Source of the DNA: Cellvibrio sp. UBA7661
GTDB lineage: Bacteria > Pseudomonadota > Gammaproteobacteria > Pseudomonadales > Cellvibrionaceae
NCBI GenBank assembly: GCA_002483365.1
Contig: DLHT01000018.1
Span: 326,411-390,410, forward strand
Direction of reading: 5' to 3'
DNA length: 64,000 nt
The translations under genes and the position numbers were made by a program. The notes beneath the pieces were generated by a model. The model made no database searches, was not told the DNA's origin, and saw only the letters and a list, made by a program, of their open reading frames with translations. Shown here in pieces: positions 1 through 9,347 of the stretch. The number at the start of each line of letters is the position of its first letter. Position 1 is the first letter of the stretch.

Positions 1-660
1 TGGCATTGCTGTTGTCGGGAACCCACTACGTTTGCCAAGCACAATCGCTGCAACCAACGCAGCCACACCCGCCGTAATATGCACCACAGTACCACCAGCA
101 AAATCGAGCAAGCCTTTTGCAAACAACCAGCCAGATCCAGCCCAGACCCAATGACACACAGGGATATAAACAGCAAACAACCAGAGCGCCGAAAAAATCA
201 GCATGGATGAAAATTTCATGCGTTCCGCAAAAGCCCCAATAATCAATGCGGGGGTAATAATGGCAAACGTCATTTGATACATAGCGTGCAGACTTAAAGG
301 AATATCCCCTGCAAGAGCGTCTTCAGAGATACTTGCCATAAAGACCATACTGAAGTCACCGATCCATGCATTACCTGCGCCAAAGGCCAAACTATATCCA
401 GCGATGAGCCAAAGCAACGAAACCAAACAAGCAATTGCGAAGCACTGCATCAACACAGAAAGAATATTCTTTACACGAACCAAACCACCATAAAAAAGCG
501 CCAAACCTGGCAGAGTCATGAATAATACAAGAGCCGTAGAAGTTAATATCCAAGCGGTATTAGCACCATTAAGTGAGGCTTCTTGGGCAAAAACACTCTG
601 GGCCGAGATCGACAGTATTGCGCCGAATAACATTTGAGTGGGAAAATTCATCGTCTTCAT
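1..660 (-). CDS. amt: Ammonium transporter Amt, N-terminal part (gene runs off the left edge)
   Basis: The first 220 codons of an Amt/AmtB ammonium channel are visible; the C-terminal half lies beyond base 1. The protein starts with a signal-peptide-like stretch ending SAQSVFAQEA and then shows family motifs: TLPGLALFYGG (helix 1), GAFAER, and LLDFAGGTVVH with the conserved Asp (about residue 186) and the first pore His (about residue 194). The start is the ATG at 660, preceded by GGGG five bases upstream. Amt proteins move ammonium across the inner membrane and are usually gated by a PII protein (GlnK). No glnK lies directly upstream, where it is commonly found, so a partner gene must be downstream or elsewhere. 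Assignment is secure from motifs. Confidence 0.95.
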   Translation of the reverse strand, partial: MKTMNFPTQMLFGAILSISAQSVFAQEASLNGANTAWILTSTALVLFMTLPGLALFYGGLVRVKNILSVLMQCFAIACLVSLLWLIAGYSLAFGAGNAWIGDFSMVFMASISEDALAGDIPLSLHAMYQMTFAIITPALIIGAFAERMKFSSMLIFSALWLFAVYIPVCHWVWAGSGWLFAKGLLDFAGGTVVHITAGVAALVAAIVLGKRSGFPTTAMP

Positions 661-1028
661 AGGTACCCCATGATGATTCTTAGATTAGATAGCGGTTAGT
701 TCTATTTATCTTCTTGCCTCATTGTGAATCAACAGTTGTTGATTAGCTGACCAAACATAAATATCGCGGCATCAAAGCAGATCACTTTTGGTGCAAAAAA
801 AGGCAGGCAGCAATAAAAACATAAAAGGCGCGCAGAGACAGCAAGTATCACGCCATAAAATATTTTTCTATGTATTTCATGCGGATATCGAAAACCTAAA
901 AATATCGACCAAACCACAACGCACCAATAAATAGCGAAATGTTCATATGTGGCACTAAAAAGCAGCAATAACTGAATGCAATTGCCGATACTATTAACTT
1001 TATACCCGATATTTGATGGAGCCCCCAC
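661..1028. other. Divergent intergenic region between amt and the wbpL-like gene
   Basis: This 368-bp AT-rich stretch separates two divergently transcribed genes and should hold both promoters. Short open frames on the minus strand here (729-1028 and 896-1090) have no recognisable domain and overlap each other, so I do not call them genes. The one clear structure is the inverted repeat at 727-744. I could not identify a convincing -24/-12 element for amt. Confidence 0.6.
727..744. promoter_or_regulatory. Perfect 8-bp inverted repeat upstream of amt
   Basis: AATCAACA and TGTTGATT are exact reverse complements separated by only GT. The symmetric site ends about 67 bp before the amt start codon. 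Its short centre fits a dimeric regulator site better than an RNA hairpin. The binding protein is unknown. Confidence 0.5.
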
Positions 1029-2033
1029 TTGACCGAATGGCTAATTCTTTTTCTTTTTCCTTTTTGCTTATCTTTGGTGCTCTCCCGCACAGTTATTCAT
1101 TTTTTGGGCGGGCGCTTATTAGATGCGCCCAATATGCGTAGCTCGCATGAGATTCCTACGCCTAGAGGCGGCGGCATAGCCATACTAGTCAGTACACTCA
1201 TAACAGCTGTGAGCGCCGTTGCTTTAGGATATTTAGATGAACGCATTTTTCTTTGGCTAATCATCCCAATCAGCTTAATTTCACTCCTTGGTATTTGTGA
1301 TGACTTTTTTAATCTGAGCGTTAGGTTACGCTTGATTGCGCAATTGCTGACAGCTACGTTCGCAGTGTTTTTTCTTATCACAGAAGATTCATGGAAATAT
1401 TCTGTGATTCAAGAATGCACATTGGTTGTAGTGATGATTTTATTCGCCACCTGGATGACGAACTTGTACAACTTTATGGATGGAATTAATGGTTTGGCAG
1501 CGCTGGAAGCAATAAGTGTATGCGCTGGTATGATTGTGATTTATTCAATGCACAGTGCAGATGAGAACATCACATATACACTATTAATTATAATTGCATG
1601 CACATGTGGTTTTTTATTTTGGAATTTCCCAACTGCAAAATTATTTATGGGAGACTCTGGAAGTTTATTTTTAGGTTTAACTTTTGGCCTTCTTTCTATC
1701 GCACCCGCAAATGAAAACTATAACTTAACTATTGCATGGTTGATTATGCTTGGAGCCTTTATTGTGGATGCTAGTTACACCTTATTTTATCGCATTCTCA
1801 CAAAACAAGCCTTTTCAGAGGCACACAGATCACATACATATCAAAAGTGCTCACGTATTTATAAATCACACACACGCATTACGTTAATTGTTGTCTCAAT
1901 AAACATGTTATGGTTATTTCCATTAGCCGCAGCAACCAGTGTAAATTTTGTTCATCCAATGATAGGTATTTTGGTTGCATACACACCACTGATTTTTATC
2001 GCAAAAAAATATAATGCAGGCCGCCCTGACTGA
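1029..2033 (+). CDS. wbpL: Initiating glycan sugar-1-phosphate transferase, WbpL/WecA family
   Basis: This is a 334-residue polytopic membrane protein of glycosyltransferase family 4 (MraY/WecA/WbpL), which moves a HexNAc-1-phosphate from its UDP donor to undecaprenyl phosphate to begin O-antigen or similar glycan synthesis. Motifs seen are the GICDD cytoplasmic motif, NLYNFMDGINGLA and the AKLFMGDSGSLFLG nucleotide-site motif, spread over about ten hydrophobic helices. The start is a TTG at 1029 with GGAG seven bases upstream; no better ATG precedes the first helix. It converges on the wbpM-like gene with no intervening base; in P. aeruginosa wbpL and wbpM also lie near one another. Donor sugar specificity cannot be read from sequence. 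Confidence 0.88.
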   Translation: MTEWLILFLFPFCLSLVLSRTVIHFLGGRLLDAPNMRSSHEIPTPRGGGIAILVSTLITAVSAVALGYLDERIFLWLIIPISLISLLGICDDFFNLSVRLRLIAQLLTATFAVFFLITEDSWKYSVIQECTLVVVMILFATWMTNLYNFMDGINGLAALEAISVCAGMIVIYSMHSADENITYTLLIIIACTCGFLFWNFPTAKLFMGDSGSLFLGLTFGLLSIAPANENYNLTIAWLIMLGAFIVDASYTLFYRILTKQAFSEAHRSHTYQKCSRIYKSHTRITLIVVSINMLWLFPLAAATSVNFVHPMIGILVAYTPLIFIAKKYNAGRPD

Positions 2034-3920
2034 TTACACCGCGCTCAAAGATTTTATAGGACATGGCTCCAATGAATCGACTAAATAACCAACTGGCACC
2101 TTAAGCAATAAAGACTTTATCCAAATAATGTCGTTTTTTTCACAAGCAGCCGACAGCTCAGCTAAAAAAGACTCCATTTCTCGCCATGAAATATACTGCT
2201 CCATTGCACGGAAAACTCTGCTGTGCTCTGTAGGTGAAACATTATCTCCTATGAGCAGTTCTTCAAATAATTTCTCTCCTGGCCGTAAGCCTGTATAACT
2301 AATGTTAATATCTCCATTACGATTATTTTCATCGCGAACACTTAAGCCAGAAAGATGAATCATCCGCCGGGCAAGATCGACTATTTTGACAGGCTCTCCC
2401 ATATCCAGAACAAAAACATCTCCGCCCTTCCCCATTGTTCCCGCCTGAATCACCAGCTGAGCCGCTTCTCGGATAGTCATAAAATAGCGAATGATATCTG
2501 GATGAGTAACCGTGACAGGACCTCCATCCTTAATCTGTTGACGAAAAACGGGAACTACAGAACCGGACGAGCCGAGCACATTACCAAACCTAACCATGAC
2601 AAAGCGCGTGCTCATTTGCTTTTCGGCCAGACTTTGTAAAATCAACTCAGCTAAGCGCTTTGATGCACCCATGATATTTGTGGGGCGAACCGCCTTATCT
2701 GTGGATATAAGTACCAACAATTCCACACCAGTTTTTATCGCCGCCTCTGCACAATACAATGTGCCGAAAACATTATTCTTCATTCCCTCGACACAATTAT
2801 TTTCAACAAGTGGGACATGTTTATAAGCAGCGGCGTGGTATACCGTTTGGACAACATGACTATTCATTAAAGAAGCTAATAGACAGGCATTTTGCACCGA
2901 ACCAAGAACAGCCAAAAGCTCGACCTGATCAATATTTTTTGCAGCAAGCTCACGCTCAATGCTGTACAGGCTAAATTCGTTATGATCAAAAAGAATCAGT
3001 TTTTTCGGCTTTAGCTCAATAAGTTGGCGACAAAGCTCTCCCCCTATTGAGCCGCCAGCCCCAGTCACTAACACAACCTTATCAAAGACCGAACCATCCA
3101 TTAAATGAGACATTGGCTGCACACTATCACGCCCAAGTAGATCATCAATATCTATGTCGCGAAGGTTTTCGATGCGAGCCTTTCCGGAAACAATATCGGA
3201 AAACTCAGGTATTGTTTGAACATTGATATGGTATCGTTCAAGTTTTTTTATGATATCAAGCCTTAAGCTATGTGAAGCTCGCCCCAGAGCCAACAACAAC
3301 TTATTGGCTCCAGTAGATGACATTAATTTCGGAATAGATTTTGGTGAGTAAATTTTAATGTTTGCTAGCAAAGTACCATGCAGAAATTTATTGTCATCAA
3401 CAAATGCTACAACACGATAACCTGTATCCTGCAATGCCTGCAGCAATTGATGGCCAGTTCTTCCAGCACCGTAAACAATGACAGGAATAGCTTCTTTTGA
3501 AGGCAAGGCACCTAGCATCAAAATAATCTGTCTGACCAACAATCTTGGCCCACCAATCAAAAAAATCATCAAAGCAATATAAATAAAAGGGACAGACCGA
3601 GGAATTTTTGAATACGTCATAAAACCCGATATTGCCAATACCGCACCAGACAAAAACACACAAATAACAATAGTGATAATTGCTGGCTGGGTCATGTATC
3701 TGAGAATTGCCCGATACATTCCCAAGCGAATAAAAATAAACAAACTTGCGAATATAGTAATAGCTAACGCAGCCAGTTCTTTGCGAGTAACAACAATATC
3801 AAATGTCCCTAAGCGCAGACATATAGATAGATAGATACCAATTGTTATCGCTAAAGCATCATACGCAAGAGAGATCATTCGTTTTGCAGGGCGCGAAGCT
3901 TCAAATAGTCTTCTAAACAT
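2034..3920 (-). CDS. wbpM: Membrane-bound nucleotide-sugar 4,6-dehydratase, WbpM/CapD family
   Basis: The protein has four predicted N-terminal membrane helices, a CoA-binding-like Rossmann domain (VIVYGAGRTGHQ) and a C-terminal extended SDR dehydratase domain with VTGAGGSIGGELCRQ for NAD(P) binding and the STDKAVRPTNIMGASKR signature in which Lys replaces the usual catalytic Tyr region. Members convert UDP-GlcNAc to the 4-keto-6-deoxy sugar used for FucNAc or QuiNAc, the likely first sugar handled by the WbpL-type transferase next door. The ATG at 3920 is preferred (628 residues); an in-frame GTG at 3944 would add eight residues before the first helix. Length matches WbpM (about 660). In Pseudomonas a wzz gene and an O-antigen cluster separate this gene from ihfB; here they are absent. 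Confidence 0.92.
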   Translation of the reverse strand: MFRRLFEASRPAKRMISLAYDALAITIGIYLSICLRLGTFDIVVTRKELAALAITIFASLFIFIRLGMYRAILRYMTQPAIITIVICVFLSGAVLAISGFMTYSKIPRSVPFIYIALMIFLIGGPRLLVRQIILMLGALPSKEAIPVIVYGAGRTGHQLLQALQDTGYRVVAFVDDNKFLHGTLLANIKIYSPKSIPKLMSSTGANKLLLALGRASHSLRLDIIKKLERYHINVQTIPEFSDIVSGKARIENLRDIDIDDLLGRDSVQPMSHLMDGSVFDKVVLVTGAGGSIGGELCRQLIELKPKKLILFDHNEFSLYSIERELAAKNIDQVELLAVLGSVQNACLLASLMNSHVVQTVYHAAAYKHVPLVENNCVEGMKNNVFGTLYCAEAAIKTGVELLVLISTDKAVRPTNIMGASKRLAELILQSLAEKQMSTRFVMVRFGNVLGSSGSVVPVFRQQIKDGGPVTVTHPDIIRYFMTIREAAQLVIQAGTMGKGGDVFVLDMGEPVKIVDLARRMIHLSGLSVRDENNRNGDINISYTGLRPGEKLFEELLIGDNVSPTEHSRVFRAMEQYISWREMESFLAELSAACEKNDIIWIKSLLLKVPVGYLVDSLEPCPIKSLSAV

Positions 3921-4038
3921 AAACAGTAACTCGGAGAAGCACACAAAACGAAAAATGTATGGGAGGGGCTGGGCTGAGAACTGAGGGGAATATTTTTGTT
4001 TCTGTTATTTATCTATTCTTGAATAAATAAATATTAAA

Positions 4039-4332
4039 TTAAAGCTTCGCAATACTTTCATTAACACGATCACGCATTTCTTTACCTGGCTTGAAGTGAG
4101 GAACGTACTTTCCTTCAAGTACAACAGCGTCACCTGTTTTTGGATTTCTACCTGTTCGTGGAGCACGATAGTGCAAGGAGAAGCTCCCAAAACCACGAAT
4201 CTCAATCCGCTCTCCAGAAGCAAGAATATCAGACATATAATCGAGCAATAACTTGACTGACATTTCGACATCCTTGACCGTCAACTGATTTTGTTTTTCG
4301 GTAATATATTCAATCAATTCTGACTTTGTCAT
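4039..4332 (-). CDS. ihfB: Integration host factor beta subunit
   Basis: This 97-residue protein is the standard length for IhfB (HimD), the beta chain of the DNA-bending IHF heterodimer. It carries the HU/IHF signature GFGSFSLHYRAPRTGRNPKTG, including the intercalating Pro at about residue 64. IHF acts in replication, recombination and as the bending partner at sigma-54 promoters, which matters here because many flagellar promoters in this window are of that type. It lies 159 bp downstream of rpsA, the universal gammaproteobacterial order, and is probably co-transcribed with it in part. Confidence 0.97.
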   Translation of the reverse strand: MTKSELIEYITEKQNQLTVKDVEMSVKLLLDYMSDILASGERIEIRGFGSFSLHYRAPRTGRNPKTGDAVVLEGKYVPHFKPGKEMRDRVNESIAKL

Positions 4333-4448
4333 AACCTGCTCTCTGTTATTTAAAATATTTAAAAACGTTCAAGCAAAACCAAGCAAACAACTATTACAAA
4401 CGCTCATGCAAAGGACTAGAAACACACCATTTATTATAATCAGTGGGG

Positions 4449-4476
4449 GCTGTGGCTGATTATCTCCAGCCACAGC
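4449..4476 (-). other. Hairpin between rpsA and ihfB
   Basis: GCTGTGGCTG and CAGCCACAGC form a perfect 10-bp stem with an 8-base loop, 16 bp downstream of the rpsA stop. In the direction of rpsA transcription it is followed by C-rich then AT-rich sequence, not a U tract, so it is not a classical terminator. It may protect or process the rpsA-ihfB transcript. Confidence 0.5.
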
Positions 4477-4491
4477 ACCTGCAAAATAAAC

Positions 4492-6177
4492 TTATTCTTT
4501 ACTTTGCATTTGAGCCTTAATCAAATCACCCAATGTTGTAGGCGACGCCTGATCAGACTGTTTTGCCGAAAGCTCTTTAATTGCAGCCTTCTCATCTTCT
4601 ACGTCTTTAGACTTAACAGACAGGCTAATACTACGATTTTTGCGATCTACCGCAATAATTTTCGCTTCAACCTCGTCCCCCACTTTTAGTAAGTTGCGAG
4701 CATCTTCAACCTTCTCACGACTCAGCTCCGAAGCTTTAAGTACTGCTTCAACGTCATCAGCCAATGTGATTACTGCTGCTTTAGCCTCAACTTCTTTAAC
4801 AATACCTTTAACTACGGCTCCCTTATCATTCACAGAAACATATTCCGAGAATGGATCAGTTTCGAGCTGCTTAATGCCCAGAGAAATGCGTTCACGCTCT
4901 GGATCAATAGCCAACACCACAGTTTCCAGCTCATCACCTTTCTTGTACTTTCGAACAGCTTCTTCACCAGCTTCGTGCCAGGAGATGTCAGAAAGGTGAA
5001 CCAGACCATCAATGCCACCATCAAGGCCAATGAAGATACCAAAGTCAGTGATTGATTTGATCTTGCCACTAATCTTGTCGCCTTTCGCGCAAGTACGTGC
5101 AAACGCATCCCATGGATTTTCCTGACATTGCTTCAGGCCGAGGGAGATACGACGACGCTCTTCGTCGATATCCAGAACCATAACTTCGATTTCATCGCCC
5201 AACTGAACCACTTTGGATGGATGAATGTTCTTGTTGGTCCAATCCATTTCTGAAACGTGAATCAAACCTTCAACACCCTCTTCCAACTCAGCAAAGCAAC
5301 CGTAATCGGTCAGGTTGGTAACTTTAGCTTTAACACGAGCACCTTCTGGGTAACGCTTGGTGATAGCTAACCATGGGTCTTCGCCCAATTGTTTCAAGCC
5401 CAAAGATACACGGTTACGCTCACGATCAAACTTCAGAACTTTAACGTCAATTTCATCACCAACGTTTACGATCTCACCTGGATGCTTTATACGCTTCCAC
5501 GCCATATCAGTAATGTGCAACAGACCATCTACACCGCCCAGATCAACGAAAGCACCGTAGTCGGTAAGGTTTTTAACGATACCTTTAACAGCTTGACCTT
5601 CTTGCAAAGTGGCCAACAGCTCATCGCGCTCAACAGAGTTAGCTTGTTCTAGCACTGCACGACGGGAAACAACGACGTTGTTACGCTTTTGGTCCAGCTT
5701 GATAACTTTGAATTCCAGCTCTTTGCCTTCGAGGTGAGTAGTTTCGCGCACTGGGCGAACATCAACCAGAGAGCCCGGAAGGAAGGCACGGATGCCAGCA
5801 ACGTCAACGGTGAACCCGCCCTTAACCTTGCCATTGATAACGCCCTTAATAACTTCTTCAGCAACATGAGCTGCTTCAAGGATTTTCCAAGCTTCAGCAC
5901 GCTTGGCTTTCTCGCGGGACAGCTTGGTCTCACCGAAACCATCTTCCACGCTTTCCAAGGCTACTTGGACTTCGTCGCCGATCTGGAGATTCAACTCACC
6001 CAGTTCGTTACGGAATTGTTCTGCAGGGATAACACCTTCAGATTTCAAACCAGCGTGTACAGTCACCCAATCTTTATCGATATCGATAACTACACCAGTA
6101 ACGATGGTACCTGGAACCATATCAACGGTTTTCAGGCTTTCTTCAAACAACTCAGCAAAACTTTCAGTCATACTCAT
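4492..6177 (-). CDS. rpsA: 30S ribosomal protein S1
   Basis: The 561-residue protein contains six S1 RNA-binding domains in tandem (roughly residues 20-85, 105-170, 190-258, 275-345, 362-432 and 449-517), the full gammaproteobacterial S1 layout. Repeated signatures such as LTDYGAFVDLGGVDGLLHITDM and LTDYGCFAELEEGVEGLIHVS are seen. S1 unfolds mRNA on the 30S subunit and is essential for most initiation. The start MSMTESFAELFEESL fits; a Met two codons in is the usual E. coli-type start and cannot be excluded. In Pseudomonas cmk lies directly upstream; here a sugar-nucleotide block separates them. Confidence 0.98.
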   Translation of the reverse strand: MSMTESFAELFEESLKTVDMVPGTIVTGVVIDIDKDWVTVHAGLKSEGVIPAEQFRNELGELNLQIGDEVQVALESVEDGFGETKLSREKAKRAEAWKILEAAHVAEEVIKGVINGKVKGGFTVDVAGIRAFLPGSLVDVRPVRETTHLEGKELEFKVIKLDQKRNNVVVSRRAVLEQANSVERDELLATLQEGQAVKGIVKNLTDYGAFVDLGGVDGLLHITDMAWKRIKHPGEIVNVGDEIDVKVLKFDRERNRVSLGLKQLGEDPWLAITKRYPEGARVKAKVTNLTDYGCFAELEEGVEGLIHVSEMDWTNKNIHPSKVVQLGDEIEVMVLDIDEERRRISLGLKQCQENPWDAFARTCAKGDKISGKIKSITDFGIFIGLDGGIDGLVHLSDISWHEAGEEAVRKYKKGDELETVVLAIDPERERISLGIKQLETDPFSEYVSVNDKGAVVKGIVKEVEAKAAVITLADDVEAVLKASELSREKVEDARNLLKVGDEVEAKIIAVDRKNRSISLSVKSKDVEDEKAAIKELSAKQSDQASPTTLGDLIKAQMQSKE

Positions 6178-6469
6178 GGTGATACCTATAAAAGAGCCAA
6201 ATCATCGAAATGATCGGCTTATACCGCACGGCCAGTCGTACGGGTCAGTTAATATAAGGCGAGGTTCCCTCAGGCTGGGCTTTACAACCATCGCCGCTGC
6301 TAACAAATCAAGGCAGTGAATCCAAGCACCAAGAATCAGCAGGCGCAGGAGGGTAGCAGAATGCTCTTTATTTTTCAATAGCTTAGGAAATATGCAAATA
6401 TAATATAAATAACGCTGGTCACAGCACAGAAACAGAGCATGCACCAACATTGTTGGTGCCCTTTTGAAA

Positions 6470-7810
6470 TCAATAACCCACAACACTCATGCCGCGCCCT
6501 ACGGCATAGTACTGGAAACCTAAATTAGTCATGCGATCAGGTTCATACAAATTTCGGCCATCAAAAATAACCGGATTACGCAGCGCAGATCTAACAACAT
6601 CGAAATTAGGTGCTCGAAAGTTTTTCCATTCAGTACAGATAACCAAGCCATCAGCCCTTTCCAAAGCAGCCTCTTTAGTGCCAACAAGTTTCAGATCATC
6701 CCTTAGGCCATAGATATGCTGAGTTTCATCCATCGCAACAGGATCATAAGCCTGAACTTTTGCGCCGGCCGCCCACAAGGCCTCCATTAAGATCCTGCTA
6801 GGTGCCTCACGCATGTCATCCGTGTTAGGTTTAAATGCCAATCCCCACAGGGCAAAAACCTTCCCTTTCAAATCGCCACCAAAGTGCCGCTCGATATAAC
6901 TATATAGTTTTTGCTTCTGTGCCTGATTTACACGATCCACAGCCTCCATCAGTCCCGCTGTATATTCAACATTCTTCGCAATATTGATCAATGCTTTTAC
7001 ATCCTTGGGGAAGCACGAACCTCCGTAACCACAGCCAGGGTAAATAAAGTGATAACCAATACGCGGATCAGCACCTATACCATTTCTGACTTTTTCAATA
7101 TCAGCCCCCAGCAATTCAGCTAAATTCGCCATCTCATTAATAAAGCTGATCTTGGTAGCAAGCATAGCGTTCGCTGCGTACTTGGTTAATTCGGCTGAAC
7201 GAACGTCCATAAAAATCATTCGGTCATGACTACGATTAAAGGGCGCATAGAGTTCGCGCAGAAGTAACTCAGCTCTCTCACTATCAGTACCCACCACAAT
7301 TCGGTCGGGCTTCATAAAATCATTAACAGCTGCACCTTCTTTTAAAAACTCAGGGTTGGAAACCACATCAAACGGGATATTCAACCCACGAATTTTGAGT
7401 TCTTTGTCAATAGCATCACGTACTATTTCAGCGGTTCCAATTGGCACAGTTGATTTATTAACGACCACACGATAATCGGTTATTCTTTTGCCAATTGTTT
7501 CTGCAACTGCAACTACATACTGAAGATCAGCAGAACCATCCTCGCCCGAAGGCGTACCAACAGCGATAAATTGAAGCTCTCCATGTTGTACTGCCATGTC
7601 CATATTGGTTGTGAAATTCAGCAAGCCGTGTTGCACAGCCTGCTTAACGATAGACTCTAAACCAGGCTCATAAATTGGAATTATACCGGCATTAAGGTTA
7701 TCCACTTTTTTTTGGTCAATATCCACGCATAAAACATCGTGACCAACATCAGCAAGACAAGCACCAGTTACCAAACCAACATAGCCAGTTCCAAATACAG
7801 TAACTTTCAT
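6470..7810 (-). CDS. ugd: UDP-glucose 6-dehydrogenase
   Basis: This 446-residue enzyme oxidises UDP-glucose to UDP-glucuronate with two NAD+. Visible are the N-terminal NAD fold GTGYVGLVTGACLADVGH, the SNPEFLKEGAAVND motif, and the catalytic-cysteine motif YPGCGYGGSCFPKD with Cys at about residue 266. It could also be GDP-mannose dehydrogenase (AlgD type), since manC and manB are adjacent, but the length and the GGSCFPKD context are typical of Ugd and galU supplies UDP-glucose two genes away. It sits 26 bp after manC in an apparent manB-galU-manC-ugd operon making exopolysaccharide precursors. Confidence 0.9.
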   Translation of the reverse strand: MKVTVFGTGYVGLVTGACLADVGHDVLCVDIDQKKVDNLNAGIIPIYEPGLESIVKQAVQHGLLNFTTNMDMAVQHGELQFIAVGTPSGEDGSADLQYVVAVAETIGKRITDYRVVVNKSTVPIGTAEIVRDAIDKELKIRGLNIPFDVVSNPEFLKEGAAVNDFMKPDRIVVGTDSERAELLLRELYAPFNRSHDRMIFMDVRSAELTKYAANAMLATKISFINEMANLAELLGADIEKVRNGIGADPRIGYHFIYPGCGYGGSCFPKDVKALINIAKNVEYTAGLMEAVDRVNQAQKQKLYSYIERHFGGDLKGKVFALWGLAFKPNTDDMREAPSRILMEALWAAGAKVQAYDPVAMDETQHIYGLRDDLKLVGTKEAALERADGLVICTEWKNFRAPNFDVVRSALRNPVIFDGRNLYEPDRMTNLGFQYYAVGRGMSVVGY

Positions 7811-7836
7811 TAGAAACTCCCTAGTTTTTTAAATAT

Positions 7837-9249
7837 TTAAGAGCGCCCATAACTGTCTTCAAAGCGAATAACATCATCCTCCAGAAGATACGGCCCTGAT
7901 TGAACCTCGATAATTTCTAATGGTATTTTCCCCGGGTTAGTTAACCGATGCCTTGTACCAACAGGGATATAAGTAGACTCATTTTCTGAAAGCAAAATCG
8001 TTTCATCACCCTTTTGAACCAAAGCAGTTCCTTTTACCACAATCCAGTGTTCCGCGCGATGATGATGGATCTGCAATGACAAGCTACCTCCGGGCTTCAC
8101 ACGAATTCTATTCACTTGATATCGATCACCAGAATCAATGGCATCATAACAACCCCAAGGCCGATAAATTTCTCGGTGCTGTAAATGCTCAGAGCGATTT
8201 TGTTTTTCTATCTGAGTGATGATAGATTTAACTTGTTGGGCTTGTGATTTATCAGCGACCAATACAGCATCGGGTGTATTAATAATCATCAAATTATTAA
8301 CACCTAATGTGGCCACTAGTTTATCTTGAGAAAATACAAGGGTATTTGTCGAACCTATATCTATACTATCGCCGATTAAACTATTACCTGCTTCATCTTT
8401 ATCTGAAAGATCCCAAAAAGACTTCCAATCACCTACATCACTCCAGCCGGCATCCAGAGGAACACAAACTACATTTTTACTTTTTTCCATCAAGGCATAA
8501 TCAATGGAAATATTTGGTGCATGCGCAAACGATTCTTTATCAACACGAATAAAATCCAAATCTTGAACAGCCCAAACTTTAGCTTGTTCAGCAGCAACTA
8601 CTACATCAGGGCTTTGAGTTTGCAACTCTTGCAAAAACACATTTGTTTGAAATACAAACATACCGCTGTTCCAATAATAACAGCCCTCAGAAAGGTATGT
8701 TTCTGCTGTTGCCAAGTCCGGCTTTTCAACAAATTTAGACACAGGAAAAAAGTCGGTTGCGTTTGATGCGCTATCTGTTTTTATATACCCATAACCTGTC
8801 TCAGGCCTGGTTGGCATCACACCAAAGGTGGCAAGATGTCCGATATTTGCAGCCTTTATCGCTTTTGATAATGCAGCTTGAAAAACATCAACATCTTTAA
8901 TCATATGGTCGGCGGACAACACCAATAAAATGGGATTATCGTCAATTGTCCGCGCATGAATTGCAGCAAGAGCAAGTGCTGGAGCTGTATTGCGAGCAAT
9001 AGGCTCCAGAATAATAGATGACTTTTTTTGCCCAATTTCATGCAATTGTTCGGCAACCATAAATCTATGCTCTTCATTACATACGACAATTGGAGGAGCT
9101 AGATTCGGAACACCATGAAGACGCAATAGCGTCTGCTGCAACATTGTCTTATCACCAAACAGTTTTAATAATTGCTTGGGATAATGTTTGCGGGACAAAG
9201 GCCAAAGACGAGTCCCAGAACCACCAGCCAATATTACGGGAATAATCAA
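7837..9249 (-). CDS. manC: Mannose-1-phosphate guanylyltransferase / mannose-6-phosphate isomerase
   Basis: This bifunctional type II PMI/GMP enzyme of 470 residues makes GDP-mannose. The N-terminal nucleotidyltransferase domain opens with the pyrophosphorylase motif LAGGSGTRLWPLSRKHYPKQ and includes the FVEKPD sugar-phosphate motif. The C-terminal cupin isomerase domain (from about residue 360) has the metal-binding QIHHHRAEHWIVVKG. The length equals AlgA/WbpW/ManC proteins. It follows galU by 98 bp and precedes ugd by 26 bp. With manB it gives mannose-6-phosphate to GDP-mannose, feeding polysaccharide assembly. Confidence 0.95.
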   Translation of the reverse strand: MIIPVILAGGSGTRLWPLSRKHYPKQLLKLFGDKTMLQQTLLRLHGVPNLAPPIVVCNEEHRFMVAEQLHEIGQKKSSIILEPIARNTAPALALAAIHARTIDDNPILLVLSADHMIKDVDVFQAALSKAIKAANIGHLATFGVMPTRPETGYGYIKTDSASNATDFFPVSKFVEKPDLATAETYLSEGCYYWNSGMFVFQTNVFLQELQTQSPDVVVAAEQAKVWAVQDLDFIRVDKESFAHAPNISIDYALMEKSKNVVCVPLDAGWSDVGDWKSFWDLSDKDEAGNSLIGDSIDIGSTNTLVFSQDKLVATLGVNNLMIINTPDAVLVADKSQAQQVKSIITQIEKQNRSEHLQHREIYRPWGCYDAIDSGDRYQVNRIRVKPGGSLSLQIHHHRAEHWIVVKGTALVQKGDETILLSENESTYIPVGTRHRLTNPGKIPLEIIEVQSGPYLLEDDVIRFEDSYGRS

Positions 9250-9347
9250 TTAATACTCCTTATGAAAGTGTCAATTCCGAAACCAGTGAATCAGACGAGC
9301 ACATAAAACTTTTCTACGTTTAACACAGAAGATCGGAATTTATTGGA

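Noticed and set aside
950..964. TGGCAC on the plus strand before the wbpL-like gene, as a sigma-54 promoter
   Set aside because: The downstream GC is one base too close (9 instead of 10 between GG and GC), and RpoN control of this gene is not expected.
729..1028. Open frame of 99 codons on the minus strand between amt and the wbpL-like gene
   Set aside because: It overlaps another open frame, ends at the promoter side of both genes, has many Cys and Trp and no recognisable domain; no clear ribosome site.
6202..6486. Minus-strand open frame of 94 codons between rpsA and ugd
   Set aside because: No domain, no ribosome site, and overlaps the end of ugd; this stretch more likely holds the rpsA promoter and leader.
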